Part shown: one piece after another, positions 16,271 to 24,649 of the stretch
Numbering within the stretch: the first letter of the stretch is position 1
How the letters are laid out: every line of letters begins with the position of its first letter
Origin: Rhodovulum sulfidophilum
GTDB lineage: Bacteria; Pseudomonadota; Alphaproteobacteria; Rhodobacterales; Rhodobacteraceae
Length of the DNA stretch: 64,000 nucleotides
Reading direction: 5' to 3'
NCBI GenBank assembly: GCA_003241785.1
Contig: QFPW01000009.1
Location: 62,001-126,000 of the forward strand
Program-made: the position numbers and the translations under genes
Notes under the pieces: generated by a model
What the model saw: the letters and a program-made list of their open reading frames with translations, nothing else
Told to the model about the DNA's origin: nothing
Database searches by the model: none

Positions 16271-17625
16271 TCCGCGATTCGATCCGGCTCCGGCTCGTCG
16301 TGGCCGGCACCGCCGCGGTGATCGGGGCGCTGGGGCTCGCCGCCTTCGGGCTCGACCTCCTGTTCGAGCGGCATGTCGAGCGCCGCGCCGTCGCCGAGAT
16401 GCTGGTCGATCTCGACCAGCTGACGGCGGGGCTCGGCCGCGACGCGGCGGGCGCGCTCGAGGTGGTCCGGCCGCCGCCCGATCCGCGCTACGCCCAGCCG
16501 CTCTCCGGCTACTACTGGCAGGTCGACGTCGGCGACGGCGCGCCGCTGCGCTCCCGCTCGCTCTGGGACGGCGCGCTCACGCTGCCCGACGGCGGTCCGC
16601 CGCCGGGGGTCGCGCGGCCGACGCGGATGAACGGGCCCGACGGCGTCGGGCTGCTCGCGGTCGAGCGCACGCTGATGCTGCGCCGGGGGGCGGAGGAGCG
16701 GCCCGCGCGCACCGTGGTCGCGATGGACCGGCGCGAGCTGCGCGCCGCGACCCGCGCCTTCGTCGGCGATCTCGTGCCCTATGTGGCGCTGCTCGGGGCC
16801 GTGCTGATCGGGGCGGGCGCGCTCCAGCTCGCGGTCGGCCTGCGGCCGCTCGCGGCGGTCGGCGCGCGGGTCGCGGCGGTGCGTTCCGGCGAGATGCGCC
16901 GGCTCGGCGACGATTTCCCCGCCGAGGTGCGCCCGCTGGCCGCCGAGGTCGACGCGCTGATCGAGGAGCGCGAGGCCGAGCTCGCCCGCGCCCGCGGCCG
17001 CGCCGCCGACCTCGCGCATGGGCTGAAGACGCCGCTGCAGGCGCTGATCGGCGAGGCGGACCTGCTCCGCGCGCGGGGCGACGCCGAGGGCGCGGACGGG
17101 ATCGAGGAGATCGCGCTCGCGATGCGCGCGCATGTCGATCGCGAGCTGGCGCGCGCGCGCGTGGCCGCCGCGGCCCGCGCGGCGGTCTGCGATCCGGCCC
17201 GGGTGGTGGAGCGGCTGCTCGCGGTGCTGCGCCGGACGCCCGACGGCGGCCGGCTGACCTGGACCGTGGCGGCGGAGCCCGGGCTGCGCGCGCGGATCGA
17301 CGCCGACGACCTGACCGAGGCGCTCGGCGCCCTGCTCGAGAACGCCGCGCGGCACGCGGACGACGCGGTCGCGCTCCGGATCACCGCCGGGGCCGGACGG
17401 GTCGTGATCGCGGTCGAGGACGACGGGCCGGGCATTCCGCCCGAGCAGCTCGAAGCGCTGATGGCGCGGGGCGTGCGGCTCGACCGCGCCGGACCCGGCG
17501 CCGGGCTCGGCCTCTCGATCGCCTCCGAGATCGCGGCGGCGGCGGGTGGCGCGTTAACTTTAATGAACGGAGCCAATGGCCTGGTCGCGCGTTTCGATCT
17601 ACCAGAGGCGCTCGGCCCTACCTGA
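16267..17625 (+). CDS. Membrane sensor histidine kinase (PhoQ/FeuQ-like)
   Basis: A 452-residue kinase from a GTG start that overlaps the regulator's stop (GTGA). A first membrane helix (about 8-34) and a second (about 170-195) enclose a periplasmic domain of some 130 residues rich in proline and aspartate. A HAMP region follows. The phospho-acceptor histidine is in DLAHGLKTPLQALIGE. The ATPase domain has ALLENAARHA (N box), VEDDGPGIP (G1) and GAGLGLSI (G2). The acidic periplasmic domain could sense divalent cations or the PepSY protein; the signal is not known. Confidence 0.9.
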   Translation: MIRDSIRLRLVVAGTAAVIGALGLAAFGLDLLFERHVERRAVAEMLVDLDQLTAGLGRDAAGALEVVRPPPDPRYAQPLSGYYWQVDVGDGAPLRSRSLWDGALTLPDGGPPPGVARPTRMNGPDGVGLLAVERTLMLRRGAEERPARTVVAMDRRELRAATRAFVGDLVPYVALLGAVLIGAGALQLAVGLRPLAAVGARVAAVRSGEMRRLGDDFPAEVRPLAAEVDALIEEREAELARARGRAADLAHGLKTPLQALIGEADLLRARGDAEGADGIEEIALAMRAHVDRELARARVAAAARAAVCDPARVVERLLAVLRRTPDGGRLTWTVAAEPGLRARIDADDLTEALGALLENAARHADDAVALRITAGAGRVVIAVEDDGPGIPPEQLEALMARGVRLDRAGPGAGLGLSIASEIAAAAGGALTLMNGANGLVARFDLPEALGPT

Positions 17626-17660
17626 CAATTCGCTGACGGCCGGCGTCAGAGCCCCGTCAG
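17622..17660. promoter_or_regulatory. Four evenly spaced GTCAG/CTGAC half-sites before the RTX gene
   Basis: Order: CTGACA-N5-CTGACG-N5-CGTCAG-N5-CGTCAG. The left pair is the reverse complement of the element at 15263 (CGTCAG-N5-TGTCAG) and the right pair is the forward version, so two direct-repeat boxes face outward from a central palindrome. All four half-sites sit on an 11-base period. The first overlaps the kinase stop codon. This is the best candidate binding site for the adjacent response regulator. Confidence 0.6.
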
Positions 17661-17705
17661 GGCGGGGGTGGTCTAAGCGTGGCATCGAAAAAGGAGATCC
17701 TATCC

Positions 17706-18395
17706 ATGCTCATTCGCGGAACCTCCGGGGACGACACTCTGACCGGAACCGAACGCAGCGACGAGATGTACGGCTCGAATGGCCGGGACTATCTCAACGG
17801 CCTCGGCGGCAACGACACGATGTACGGCGGCCGGCGCAACGACCACATCGACGGCGGGCGCGGCGACGACTGGATCCGGGGCGGCGAGGGCCACGACGAG
17901 CTGCACGGCGCGGCGGGCGACGACACCCTCTATGGCAGCACCGGCAACGACGATATCGAGGCCGGCTCGGGCAACGACCGGCTGTCCGGCGGCATCGGCC
18001 GTGACGAGCTGGACGGCGGCAGCGGCGACGACCGGCTCTTCGGCGGCCGCGGCAACGACGAGCTGGATGGCGGCAACGGCGCCGACCTGCTGGGCGGCGG
18101 CGACGGCGACGATACGCTCGACGGCGGCAACGGCGACGACGTGCTGATCGGCGGCGCGGGCGCCGACATCTTCGAATTCGACGAGCTGTCCGGCTTCGAC
18201 CGGATCGAGGATTTCGAATTCGGCGTCGACCGGATCGACGTCGAGGAATTCGAGTTCGCGAACTTCGCCGCCATGCTCGAGACCGGCACCGAGGTCGGCG
18301 ACGACGTCGTCTTCACCCTCGACCGCGGCACCGAGATCACTGTGCTGAACGCCTCGCTCGACGACTTCGGCGCCCGGGACTTCATCCTGGCCTGA
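17706..18395 (+). CDS. Small RTX calcium-binding protein
   Basis: A 229-residue acidic protein made almost wholly of nonapeptide repeats of the GGxGxDxLx type from residue 6 to about 155 (for example GGNDTMYGG, GGSGDDRLFGG, GGNGDDVLIGG). These form calcium-filled parallel beta-rolls. A non-repeat C-terminal domain follows (ADIFEFDEL, RIEDFEFG, TEITVLNASLDDF), which usually holds the type I secretion signal. There is no N-terminal signal peptide, in line with type I export, and no enzyme domain. The ATG has AAGGAG upstream. A four-half-site box for the neighbouring two-component system lies before it and a strong terminator follows. It is probably a surface or matrix protein. Confidence 0.87.
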   Translation: MLIRGTSGDDTLTGTERSDEMYGSNGRDYLNGLGGNDTMYGGRRNDHIDGGRGDDWIRGGEGHDELHGAAGDDTLYGSTGNDDIEAGSGNDRLSGGIGRDELDGGSGDDRLFGGRGNDELDGGNGADLLGGGDGDDTLDGGNGDDVLIGGAGADIFEFDELSGFDRIEDFEFGVDRIDVEEFEFANFAAMLETGTEVGDDVVFTLDRGTEITVLNASLDDFGARDFILA

Positions 18396-18422
18396 TCGCG
18401 GGCCCACCGGGCTTTCGCCCTC

Positions 18423-18460
18423 GGCCACCGGCGCGCCGCCAGCGCGCCGGTGGCCTTTTT
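18423..18460 (+). terminator. Rho-independent terminator after the RTX gene
   Basis: A perfect 13-base GC stem (GGCCACCGGCGCG paired with CGCGCCGGTGGCC, seven-base loop) followed directly by TTTTT. It lies 28 bases after the RTX stop codon and ends the PepSY-RR-HK-RTX unit. Confidence 0.9.
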
Positions 18461-18586
18461 CGTGCCTGGCCGCCGACCACGCGCCGTTTGGCGGCTTCCC
18501 GGCCGAAAACCGCTGGCGTCGCCGTCCCCTTGCCGTATCAATTCGAACCGGGGAGCGGCGGGCTCCCGCGAGCGCCGGGGAGCGGG

Positions 18587-19804
18587 ATGGGGCGGATCTT
18601 CTGGAGCGACATGCACGAGGATTTCGGCACCTGGCCCCTCGGCTACGCGGCGGCGGGCGGCGCGGATTACGGCGAGGTGCTGGCCGTCGCCGAGGCGGTC
18701 GGGCGCGGCGGCGACGACGATTTCTACATGGCCTGGGTCGGGCTCGGCGAGCGGCTGGCGGCGGAGGGCGAGGCCACGCTCGCCCGCGGCCATCGCGACA
18801 GCGCGCGCGATCTCTTCCTGCGCGCCTCGGTCGCCTATGGCGCCTCCTACCACCCGCTGTTCGGCGCGCCGGTCGATCCGCGGCTGCGCGCCGCCTTCGA
18901 CAAGCAGATCGACCTCTTCGAGCGGGGGCTCGCGCTCGGGACGCCGCCGGTCGCGCCGCTCGCGATCCCGTTCGGGGAGACGCCGATGAAGGGCTATTTC
19001 CTGCCCGCCGCCGGGGAGGCGGGCGGCCGGCGCGGGCCGCTTCTCATCCTCACCAACGGCTATGACGCCACCGTCGTCGACATGTTCTTCGCAAGCGCCG
19101 TGGCCGCGTCGCGGCGCGGCTACCACGTGCTGATGTTCGACGGGCCGGGGCAGGGCGAGATGCTCGTGCGCCGGGGCCTGCCGCTCCGCCCGGACTGGGA
19201 AACCGTCGTCGGCGCGGTGATCGACGCCGTCGCCGACCATCCGCTGGTCGATCCGGAGAAGATCGCGCTGTCGGGCTGGAGCCTCGGCGGGCTGCTCGCG
19301 CTCCGCGCCGCGAGCGCCGAGCCCAGGATCGCCGCCCTGGTCGCGGACCCCGGCATGTGGGACATCACCGGCGGCTTCCGCGGGGGCGTGGCGCGCGTGA
19401 TCCCGGCCGACATGGTCGACAAGGCCATGCGCGGGGAGGTGCGGCTGCTCGACCGGCTGGCGCGCACGCTGATCGACCAGAACCCGGTCCTGCGCTGGAG
19501 CGTGGTGCAGCGCGGCTTCTGGGTGCATGGCGTCGAGGACATCGGCGGCTTTCTCGCCGCGACCAGCGCCTTCACGCTCGAGGGTCGCGCCGGCGCGATC
19601 CGCTGCCCGACGCTGGTCACCCAGGCGGAGAAGGACGACCGCTCGGCCGGGGCCGAGAAGCTCTTCGCCGCGCTCGACTGCCCGAAGACGCTGCTCCGCT
19701 TCACCGCCGCCGAGGGCGCGGGCGACCATTGCGAGCTGATGAACCGCTCGCTCCTCAACCGCCGCGTGCTCGACTGGCTCGACGAGACCTTCGGCCGCGT
19801 CTGA
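18587..19804 (+). CDS. Alpha/beta hydrolase, FrsA/DUF1100-like
   Basis: A 405-residue hydrolase. The N-terminal helical part (about 1-130: GDDDFYMAWVGLGERLAAEGEATLARGH...) is a cap as seen in FrsA-like esterases and in 2,6-dihydroxypseudooxynicotine hydrolase, which cleaves C-C bonds. The catalytic core has the nucleophile elbow SGWSLGG, a likely acid in QAEKDDRS and the histidine in GAGDHCELMN. The ATG at 18587 with GGGGAG before it was chosen over an upstream ATG at 18488 that lies close behind the terminator. The substrate is unknown; ester or C-C hydrolysis are both possible. Confidence 0.8.
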   Translation: MGRIFWSDMHEDFGTWPLGYAAAGGADYGEVLAVAEAVGRGGDDDFYMAWVGLGERLAAEGEATLARGHRDSARDLFLRASVAYGASYHPLFGAPVDPRLRAAFDKQIDLFERGLALGTPPVAPLAIPFGETPMKGYFLPAAGEAGGRRGPLLILTNGYDATVVDMFFASAVAASRRGYHVLMFDGPGQGEMLVRRGLPLRPDWETVVGAVIDAVADHPLVDPEKIALSGWSLGGLLALRAASAEPRIAALVADPGMWDITGGFRGGVARVIPADMVDKAMRGEVRLLDRLARTLIDQNPVLRWSVVQRGFWVHGVEDIGGFLAATSAFTLEGRAGAIRCPTLVTQAEKDDRSAGAEKLFAALDCPKTLLRFTAAEGAGDHCELMNRSLLNRRVLDWLDETFGRV

Positions 19805-19811
19805 CGCGCGC

Positions 19812-20240
19812 TCAGTTGGTCTTGCGTCCCGACCAGGGCAGCGGCACCACCGGGATCCCGTCCTCGACCAGGGCCCGGGCCTCCGGCGCGCGCGCCTCGC
19901 CGATGATCGGGCGGGCCGGCGCCTCGCCGGCGTGGATCCGCCGCGCCTCGGCGGCGAAATCGCGGCCGACGTTCTCGGACCCGGCCTCGATCTTGGCCCG
20001 CAGCTCGGCCAGCGCCTGTTCCGCGGGCGAGGCGGGGGCGGAGAGGTTCGGCTTCGCCCCCTCGGCCGGCGCCGCGCCGGTCCCGATGTTGGGCGCCATC
20101 AGGTCCTTCTCGACCGCGCCGCTGCCGCAGATCGCGCAGGAGACGAGGCCCTGCGCGCGCAGGCGGTCATAGTCCTCGCCCGAGCCGAACCAGGAGTCGA
20201 AGCGATGGGAATTGTCGCAGCGGAGTGCGAAGCGGATCAT
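19812..20240 (-). CDS. DUF1178 family protein
   Basis: A 142-residue cytoplasmic protein of the DUF1178 family, found in alpha- and betaproteobacteria and without assigned function. The N-terminus MIRFALRCDNSHRFDSWF with a CAICGSG pair nearby forms a probable zinc knuckle (C8, with C35 and C38). The C-terminus carries EDGIPVVPLPW, a family hallmark. A low-complexity alanine-rich linker joins the two. It converges with the hydrolase gene eight bases away and diverges from the phoR-like kinase. Confidence 0.85.
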   Translation of the reverse strand: MIRFALRCDNSHRFDSWFGSGEDYDRLRAQGLVSCAICGSGAVEKDLMAPNIGTGAAPAEGAKPNLSAPASPAEQALAELRAKIEAGSENVGRDFAAEARRIHAGEAPARPIIGEARAPEARALVEDGIPVVPLPWSGRKTN

Positions 20241-20377
20241 TCGGCGGTCTCACGAAACAAGCGGCGGTCTTCCTCCGTTAGATATGTGACGCTTCGATGA
20301 AGACAATCTCCCTTCGGCTTCGCCGCGCGAGATGGTACGGAGCGGAAAGGGAAGAGCCCGGAGAACGATATCGGCCG

Positions 20378-21742
20378 ATGCCCAGGGGATTGGTGATACT
20401 GCTCGCGCTGGCCGCCGGCGCGCTGATGGCCGCGGCCGCCGCCGTGCCGCTGCCGCCCGTCGTCGCTTTCCTGATCGGGGGCGGGCTGGTGCTGGCGCTC
20501 GCGCTCTCGACGCGCCGGCCCGAGGCCGTGACCTTCGTCACCCCGGTCGCCGACGCGGCCGAGGGCGGGCGGGTCGACCCGGACGCGCTCGACGTCGCGC
20601 GCCGCGCGGCGAAGGCCGAGGAGATGTCCTCCGCCTTCGCCCAGGCGCTGGTCGAGCGGCTGCCGACGCCGCTTCTCATCATCGCGCAGGGCGGCCGCGT
20701 CAGCTTCGCCAATTCCGCCGCCCGCGCCGCGCTGCCCCGGATCCAGACCGGCGAGCATTTCGCCGGGGTGATCCGCGCGCCCGCCTTCGTCGAGGCGGTC
20801 AACGCGACCTTCGCCGACGGCGCGGAGCGCACCGTCGAATTCACCACGCTGCGCGACCAGGAGCGCGTCTTCGAGGCGCGCGTGGGCCTCCTGCCCCGGA
20901 CCGCGAGCTTCGGGCCCGACGCGCAGGTGATCGCCCGCGTCGAGGACCGCACCCAGGCGCGGCGCGCCGAGCAGCAGCGCTCCGATTTCATCGCCAACGC
21001 GAGCCACGAGCTCCGCACGCCGCTCGCGGCGATCATCGGCTATATCGAGACGCTGCAGAACCACGCCCGCGAGGATCCCGCCGCGCGCGAGCGCTTCCTC
21101 GCGATCATGGCGCGCGAGGCGGGCCGGATGCGGCGGCTGGTCGACGACCTGCTGTCGCTCAACCGGATCGAGATGAACGAGCACCTGCGCCCTAACGAGC
21201 GCTGGTCGCTGAACCAGATCGCCTTCGAGGCCGCGACCGCGCTGCTTCCGGTCGCGGAGCACGATCGGGTGCATCTGCGCGTCGAGGTGCCGACCGGGGG
21301 CGCCGTCATCATGGGCGACCGCGACCAGCTGGCGCAGGTCTTCGCCAATCTCGTCGACAATGCGATGAAATACGGCGGCAGGGACGCCGTCGTCCGCGTC
21401 TTTCCGGCCGCGCCGAACAAGGCCTTTCCGGGCAAGGTCGGGATCTCGGTCTCCGACACCGGCCCGGGGATCCCGCGCGAGCATGTCCACCGGCTGACCG
21501 AGCGCTTCTACCGCGTGAACGCCAGCCAGAGCCGCAACAAGGGCGGCACCGGCCTCGGGCTCGCGATCGTGAAGCATATCCTGAACCGCCACGGCGGCCG
21601 GCTCGAGATCACCTCGGCCCCGGGCGAGGGCAGCGTCTTCACCGTGTGGCTGCGGCCGGCGGAGGCGGGCCAGGCCGGCGCCTCCGAGCTCGAGGATCAG
21701 GCGCCCGAAGCGGACGACGTTCAGGATCTGCGTTCCGCCTGA
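20378..21742 (+). CDS. phoR: Phosphate regulon sensor histidine kinase PhoR
   Basis: A 454-residue kinase with two N-terminal membrane helices (about 5-40) and no large periplasmic domain, as in PhoR. A PAS domain lies at about 90-190 (LPTPLLIIAQGGRVSFANSA). The dimerisation domain has the phospho-acceptor in NASHELRTPLAAIIGYIETL. The ATPase domain has NLVDNAMKYG, DTGPGIP and GGTGLGLAIVKHI. phoU and phoB follow, which makes the PhoR assignment firm. The start at ATG 20378 is the first before the membrane helices; an ATG at 20297 lacks a ribosome binding site. No pst transporter genes are present between phoR and phoU, unlike the usual order. Confidence 0.88.
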   Translation: MPRGLVILLALAAGALMAAAAAVPLPPVVAFLIGGGLVLALALSTRRPEAVTFVTPVADAAEGGRVDPDALDVARRAAKAEEMSSAFAQALVERLPTPLLIIAQGGRVSFANSAARAALPRIQTGEHFAGVIRAPAFVEAVNATFADGAERTVEFTTLRDQERVFEARVGLLPRTASFGPDAQVIARVEDRTQARRAEQQRSDFIANASHELRTPLAAIIGYIETLQNHAREDPAARERFLAIMAREAGRMRRLVDDLLSLNRIEMNEHLRPNERWSLNQIAFEAATALLPVAEHDRVHLRVEVPTGGAVIMGDRDQLAQVFANLVDNAMKYGGRDAVVRVFPAAPNKAFPGKVGISVSDTGPGIPREHVHRLTERFYRVNASQSRNKGGTGLGLAIVKHILNRHGGRLEITSAPGEGSVFTVWLRPAEAGQAGASELEDQAPEADDVQDLRSA

Positions 21743-21753
21743 GGCATTTGCGC

Positions 21754-21806
21754 CGTCACGCAAACGTCACGAAACTGTCGTGACGGTGTCGTCGGCCGGT
21801 TATACT
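21754..21806 (+). promoter_or_regulatory. Tandem Pho-box-like repeats and -10 box upstream of phoU-phoB
   Basis: Four 7-base elements: CGTCACG-CAAA-CGTCACG, then AAA, then CTGTCGT-GACG-GTGTCGT (21754-21792), each pair on an 11-base period. The second pair matches the PhoB consensus CTGTCAT-N4-CTGTCAT at 6 of 7 and 5 of 7. A TATACT hexamer (21801-21806) follows eight bases later and no -35 box is visible. That is the classic layout of a PhoB-activated promoter. Confidence 0.65.
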
Positions 21807-21899
21807 TCCGGCGATTGAAATAGGTGAGTCCGCCGGCGCGACGCCGGCAGGGGAAACGGGCCGATAACCAGACCGCGAAAAGGCCCGAGGCAGGACAAG

Positions 21900-22601
21900 A
21901 TGGCGCATATCGTTACCGCGTTCGACGAGGACCTGGTCCAGGTGCAAGCCCGGATCTCCGAAATGGGCGGGCTTTGCGAGGAGCTCCTGTCCAAGGCGCT
22001 GGAATGCGTGCAGGCCCGCGACGTCGATCTCGCCCGCGAGGTGATCGAGCGCGACCGGGCGCTCGATCTCATGGAGGTCGCGCTTGAGGAATCGGTGGTC
22101 AAGGTGATCGCGCTGCGCCAGCCGGTGGCGGCCGACCTGCGCGTGCTGATCGCCGCGATGAAGATCGCCTCGACGCTGGAGCGGATCGGCGACCTCGCGA
22201 AGAACATCGCCAAGCGGGCGATCCCGCTCTCCTCGGCGCAGCATGGCAAGGTGACGACCTCGATCATCCGCATGGGCCGCCAGACGCTGGTGCAGCTTTC
22301 GGACGTGCTGAACGCCCACGCGGCGCGCGACGTCGATCTCGCGGTGCAGATCTGGAACCAGGACTACGAGATCGACGAGATGTACAACGCGATCTTCCGC
22401 GAGGTCGTGACCTACATGGTCGAGGACAGCCGGCTGATCGGCATGGGCGCCCAGCTCATGTTCATCGCGAAGAATCTCGAGCGGATCGGCGACCACACCA
22501 CGCATATCGCCGAGATGGTCTACTACATCGTGCGCGGCAAGCCGATCGGCGAGGATCGGCCGAAGGGCGAGCCCGCCGCCACCGACTTCATTCGCGCCTG
22601 A
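21900..22601 (+). CDS. phoU: Phosphate signalling protein PhoU
   Basis: A 233-residue all-helical protein with two PhoU repeats. Metal-binding E/DxxxD motifs are visible in each: TLERIGDLAKNIAKRA in the first and NLERIGDHTTHIAEMV in the second. PhoU connects the phosphate transporter with PhoR and keeps the kinase silent when phosphate is ample. Its own Pho box (21754-21792) suggests that it is induced under starvation together with phoB, 34 bases downstream. The missing neighbouring pst operon must lie elsewhere. Confidence 0.95.
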   Translation: MAHIVTAFDEDLVQVQARISEMGGLCEELLSKALECVQARDVDLAREVIERDRALDLMEVALEESVVKVIALRQPVAADLRVLIAAMKIASTLERIGDLAKNIAKRAIPLSSAQHGKVTTSIIRMGRQTLVQLSDVLNAHAARDVDLAVQIWNQDYEIDEMYNAIFREVVTYMVEDSRLIGMGAQLMFIAKNLERIGDHTTHIAEMVYYIVRGKPIGEDRPKGEPAATDFIRA

Positions 22602-22635
22602 AGAATTCGCGCCGGAAACCACGCGGGGGACGCTT

Positions 22636-23331
22636 ATGTGCGCCAAGGTTCTGATTGTCGAGGACGAGGAGGCGATCAGCGATCTGCTGACCTACAACCT
22701 TGAGAAGGAAGGCTTCTCGGTCGCGGTGACGGGCGACGGCGACGACGCGATGCTGACGGTCAAGGAAAGCCGGCCCGACCTGATCCTGCTCGACTGGATG
22801 CTGCCCAATGTCTCGGGGATCGAGCTGTGCCGCCAGCTGCGGGGCCAGATGGAGACGCGGGAGATCCCGGTCATCATGCTGACCGCCCGCGGCGAGGAGG
22901 AGGACCGCGTCCGCGGCCTGATGACCGGCGCCGACGATTATGTGACCAAGCCCTTCTCGATGAGCGAGCTCGTCGCGCGGATGCGCGCGGTGCTGCGCCG
23001 GGCCGCGCCGGCGGTGGCGGGCGACGTCGCGACCTTCGCCGACATCGTGCTCGACCGCCAGCTCTGCCGCGTCCGGCGGGGCCAGCGCGACGTGCATCTC
23101 GGCCCGACCGAGTTCCGCCTGCTCGACGTGCTGATCCAGCGCCCCGGCCGGGTCTTCAGCCGCGAGCAGCTGCTCGACCGGGTCTGGGGCCAGGACGTCT
23201 ATGTCGAGAGCCGCACCGTCGACGTGCATGTCGGCCGGCTTCGGAAGGCGCTGAACCGGCGCGGCGACAAGGACCCGATCCGCACCGTCCGCTCCAGCGG
23301 CTACGCGCTCGACGAGACCTACACGGGCTGA
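22636..23331 (+). CDS. phoB: Phosphate regulon response regulator PhoB
   Basis: A 231-residue OmpR-family regulator. The receiver domain has EDEEA near the start, the phospho-site in LILLDWMLPN, LTARGEEEDRV and YVTKPFS. The winged helix ends SRTVDVHVGRLRKALNRRG and TVRSSGYAL, very typical of PhoB. It binds direct-repeat Pho boxes and activates phosphate-starvation genes. It follows phoU in the same transcript. The end of the operon carries the inverted repeat pair at 23348-23402. Confidence 0.95.
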   Translation: MCAKVLIVEDEEAISDLLTYNLEKEGFSVAVTGDGDDAMLTVKESRPDLILLDWMLPNVSGIELCRQLRGQMETREIPVIMLTARGEEEDRVRGLMTGADDYVTKPFSMSELVARMRAVLRRAAPAVAGDVATFADIVLDRQLCRVRRGQRDVHLGPTEFRLLDVLIQRPGRVFSREQLLDRVWGQDVYVESRTVDVHVGRLRKALNRRGDKDPIRTVRSSGYALDETYTG

Positions 23332-23347
23332 GGCCCGGGTAGGGGAT

Positions 23348-23402
23348 GGCGGACCGAGGTCCGCCCTACGATACCGTTCCGTAGGGCGGACCTCGGTCCG
23401 CC
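23348..23402. repeat. Inverted pair of 22-base palindromes after phoB
   Basis: Two copies of the unit starting GTAGGGCGGACC, one in each orientation (23348-23369 and 23381-23402), separated by 11 bases. They are exact reverse complements, so the pair folds into a 22-base-pair hairpin. It lies between the convergent phoB and DoxX genes, 17 and 13 bases from their stops, where it may act as a two-way terminator or mRNA 3' end protector. Confidence 0.8.
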
Positions 23403-23414
23403 ATCCTTGGCGCG

Positions 23415-23780
23415 TTACAGGCTCTCGCCGAACGCCAGGACGAGCCCGCCGGCGAGGCCCATGTTGACGACGAAGGTCGAGCGCATCCCCTCGCGCTCCG
23501 GCCCGTCGAAGCGCCAGAAGTTCACCAGGAGCAGGCTCGCCGCGATCGTGAAGCCGGCGAGCGCGAGCGCCGCCGCCGGGCGCCCGACGCCGAGGGCGAG
23601 GCCGAGCCCGGCGACGATCTGGAACACCGAGACCGCGACCAGCACCGCCTTCGGTCGGGGCCAGTGGCGCGCGGCGAGCAGGCCCGAGACGACGGCGAAG
23701 CGGCGGAAATGGTCGATCCCGGCCCAGACGAACAATCCGCCGAGGACGAGATAACCCAGGCGAATCGCCAGATCGCTCAT
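23415..23780 (-). CDS. DoxX-family membrane protein
   Basis: A 121-residue protein with four predicted membrane helices of the DoxX/DoxD type (LGYLVLGGLFVWAGIDHF, VFQIVAGLGLALG, ALAGFTIAASLLLVNFW, FVVNMGLAGGLVLAF). The family is associated with oxidative stress and thiol or sulfur metabolism in membranes but lacks a general function. The start at 23780 begins MSDLAIRLGY with GGAGG upstream. It lies downstream of gfa on the same strand; the 134-base gap contains a run of G (about 23839). Confidence 0.8.
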   Translation of the reverse strand: MSDLAIRLGYLVLGGLFVWAGIDHFRRFAVVSGLLAARHWPRPKAVLVAVSVFQIVAGLGLALGVGRPAAALALAGFTIAASLLLVNFWRFDGPEREGMRSTFVVNMGLAGGLVLAFGESL

Positions 23781-23914
23781 CGAGACCCTCCATAGCGAGG
23801 AGAGCGCGACTTGACGCCGCGGCGCAAGTCTTCCGCGTACGGGGGGGGGGGCGGAAGAGAAAAGGCGGGGTCGATGCCCCGCCTTTCCGTCGTCCCCGCG
23901 AGACCGCCGCCGGA

Positions 23915-24556
23915 TCAGGCCGGCAGCTTGCCGTTCGCCTTGGCGATATGGGTCGCGATCGCGTCCATCAGCGGCGGGGAGAGGCAGTCGTAGGGCTCGA
24001 GGCCAAGCTCGCGCAGCCGGCCGCGGACGCCGTCCATCTTGGACGGGTCGTAGCCCTGCTCGATGATCGAGGAAACGAAGGCCGCGAACTCGGGCGGGGA
24101 CCAGCCCTTTTCCGAGCTGAGCTCGCTGTGGACGAAATCGAGCCCGTAGAACGGGTGCCCGGTGTTCTCGATCCGGCCGTACATATGCGTGCCGCAATCC
24201 TTGCAGGCGTGGCGCTGGATCGCCGCCGAGGCGTCGACGATCTCGAGCTTGTCGGCGTTCTCGGTCACCTGGACCTTGTCCTTGCCGACCACCGCGATCT
24301 GCGCGAAGACCGCGCCGGCCGGCTTCCAGCACTTGGAGCAGCCGCAGACGTGGTTATGCGCGGTCTGCGCGCCGACCTTCACCTTGACCGGGTTGCTGGC
24401 GCATTTGCAGGTCAGCGTGCCGCCCGAGAAGCCGGCGGTCGCCGGCGGAAAGCCGTTGTCCACCGACGGGTGGATCTTGACGCCCGAATAGCTCGGCGCG
24501 GGTCGCGTGGCCTCGGCGGTCCCGCCGCCCCCGAAAATACTCGCGAGCAGTCCCAT
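23915..24556 (-). CDS. gfa: S-(hydroxymethyl)glutathione synthase (formaldehyde-activating enzyme)
   Basis: A 213-residue zinc protein that accelerates the condensation of formaldehyde with glutathione, the first step of glutathione-dependent formaldehyde oxidation. The Gfa signature is complete: SGGTLTCKCASNPVKV, HNHVCGCSKCWKPAGA and RHACKDCGTHMYGR give the seven cysteines that bind two zinc ions. A 25-residue N-terminal addition (MGLLASIFGGGG...) precedes the usual IHPSVDNG start. An AGGAGGGAG site precedes the ATG. It flanks the kinase-FIST-regulator genes and shares the window with formaldehyde dehydrogenase and XoxF, so its role in methanol use is well supported. Confidence 0.93.
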   Translation of the reverse strand: MGLLASIFGGGGTAEATRPAPSYSGVKIHPSVDNGFPPATAGFSGGTLTCKCASNPVKVKVGAQTAHNHVCGCSKCWKPAGAVFAQIAVVGKDKVQVTENADKLEIVDASAAIQRHACKDCGTHMYGRIENTGHPFYGLDFVHSELSSEKGWSPPEFAAFVSSIIEQGYDPSKMDGVRGRLRELGLEPYDCLSPPLMDAIATHIAKANGKLPA

Positions 24557-24649
24557 GGTGGATCTCCCTCCTGGTTTCGTTGTTGTGCCCGACGCTGCGC
24601 CCCGGGTTTTGTTAAATCAATTGTCCATAGGTCGCGAAGGTCCCGCGCC

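Noticed and set aside
17778..18147. Long frames rich in T/S or V/A across the RTX genes (17779 plus strand, 17700 minus strand)
   Set aside because: Repetitive DNA of the RTX gene read in other frames produces long low-complexity frames; the glycine/aspartate frame matches the RTX family.
17706..18160. A CRISPR-like or satellite array suggested by the repeated DNA
   Set aside because: The periodicity is 27 bases or multiples with codon-level variation, which is explained by nonapeptide repeats in the protein; there are no identical repeats with unique spacers.
18587..19804. Calling the alpha/beta hydrolase S-formylglutathione hydrolase
   Set aside because: FghA is about 280 residues with a different layout; this protein has a 130-residue helical N-terminal part like FrsA-type hydrolases and is 4 kb away from the methanol island.
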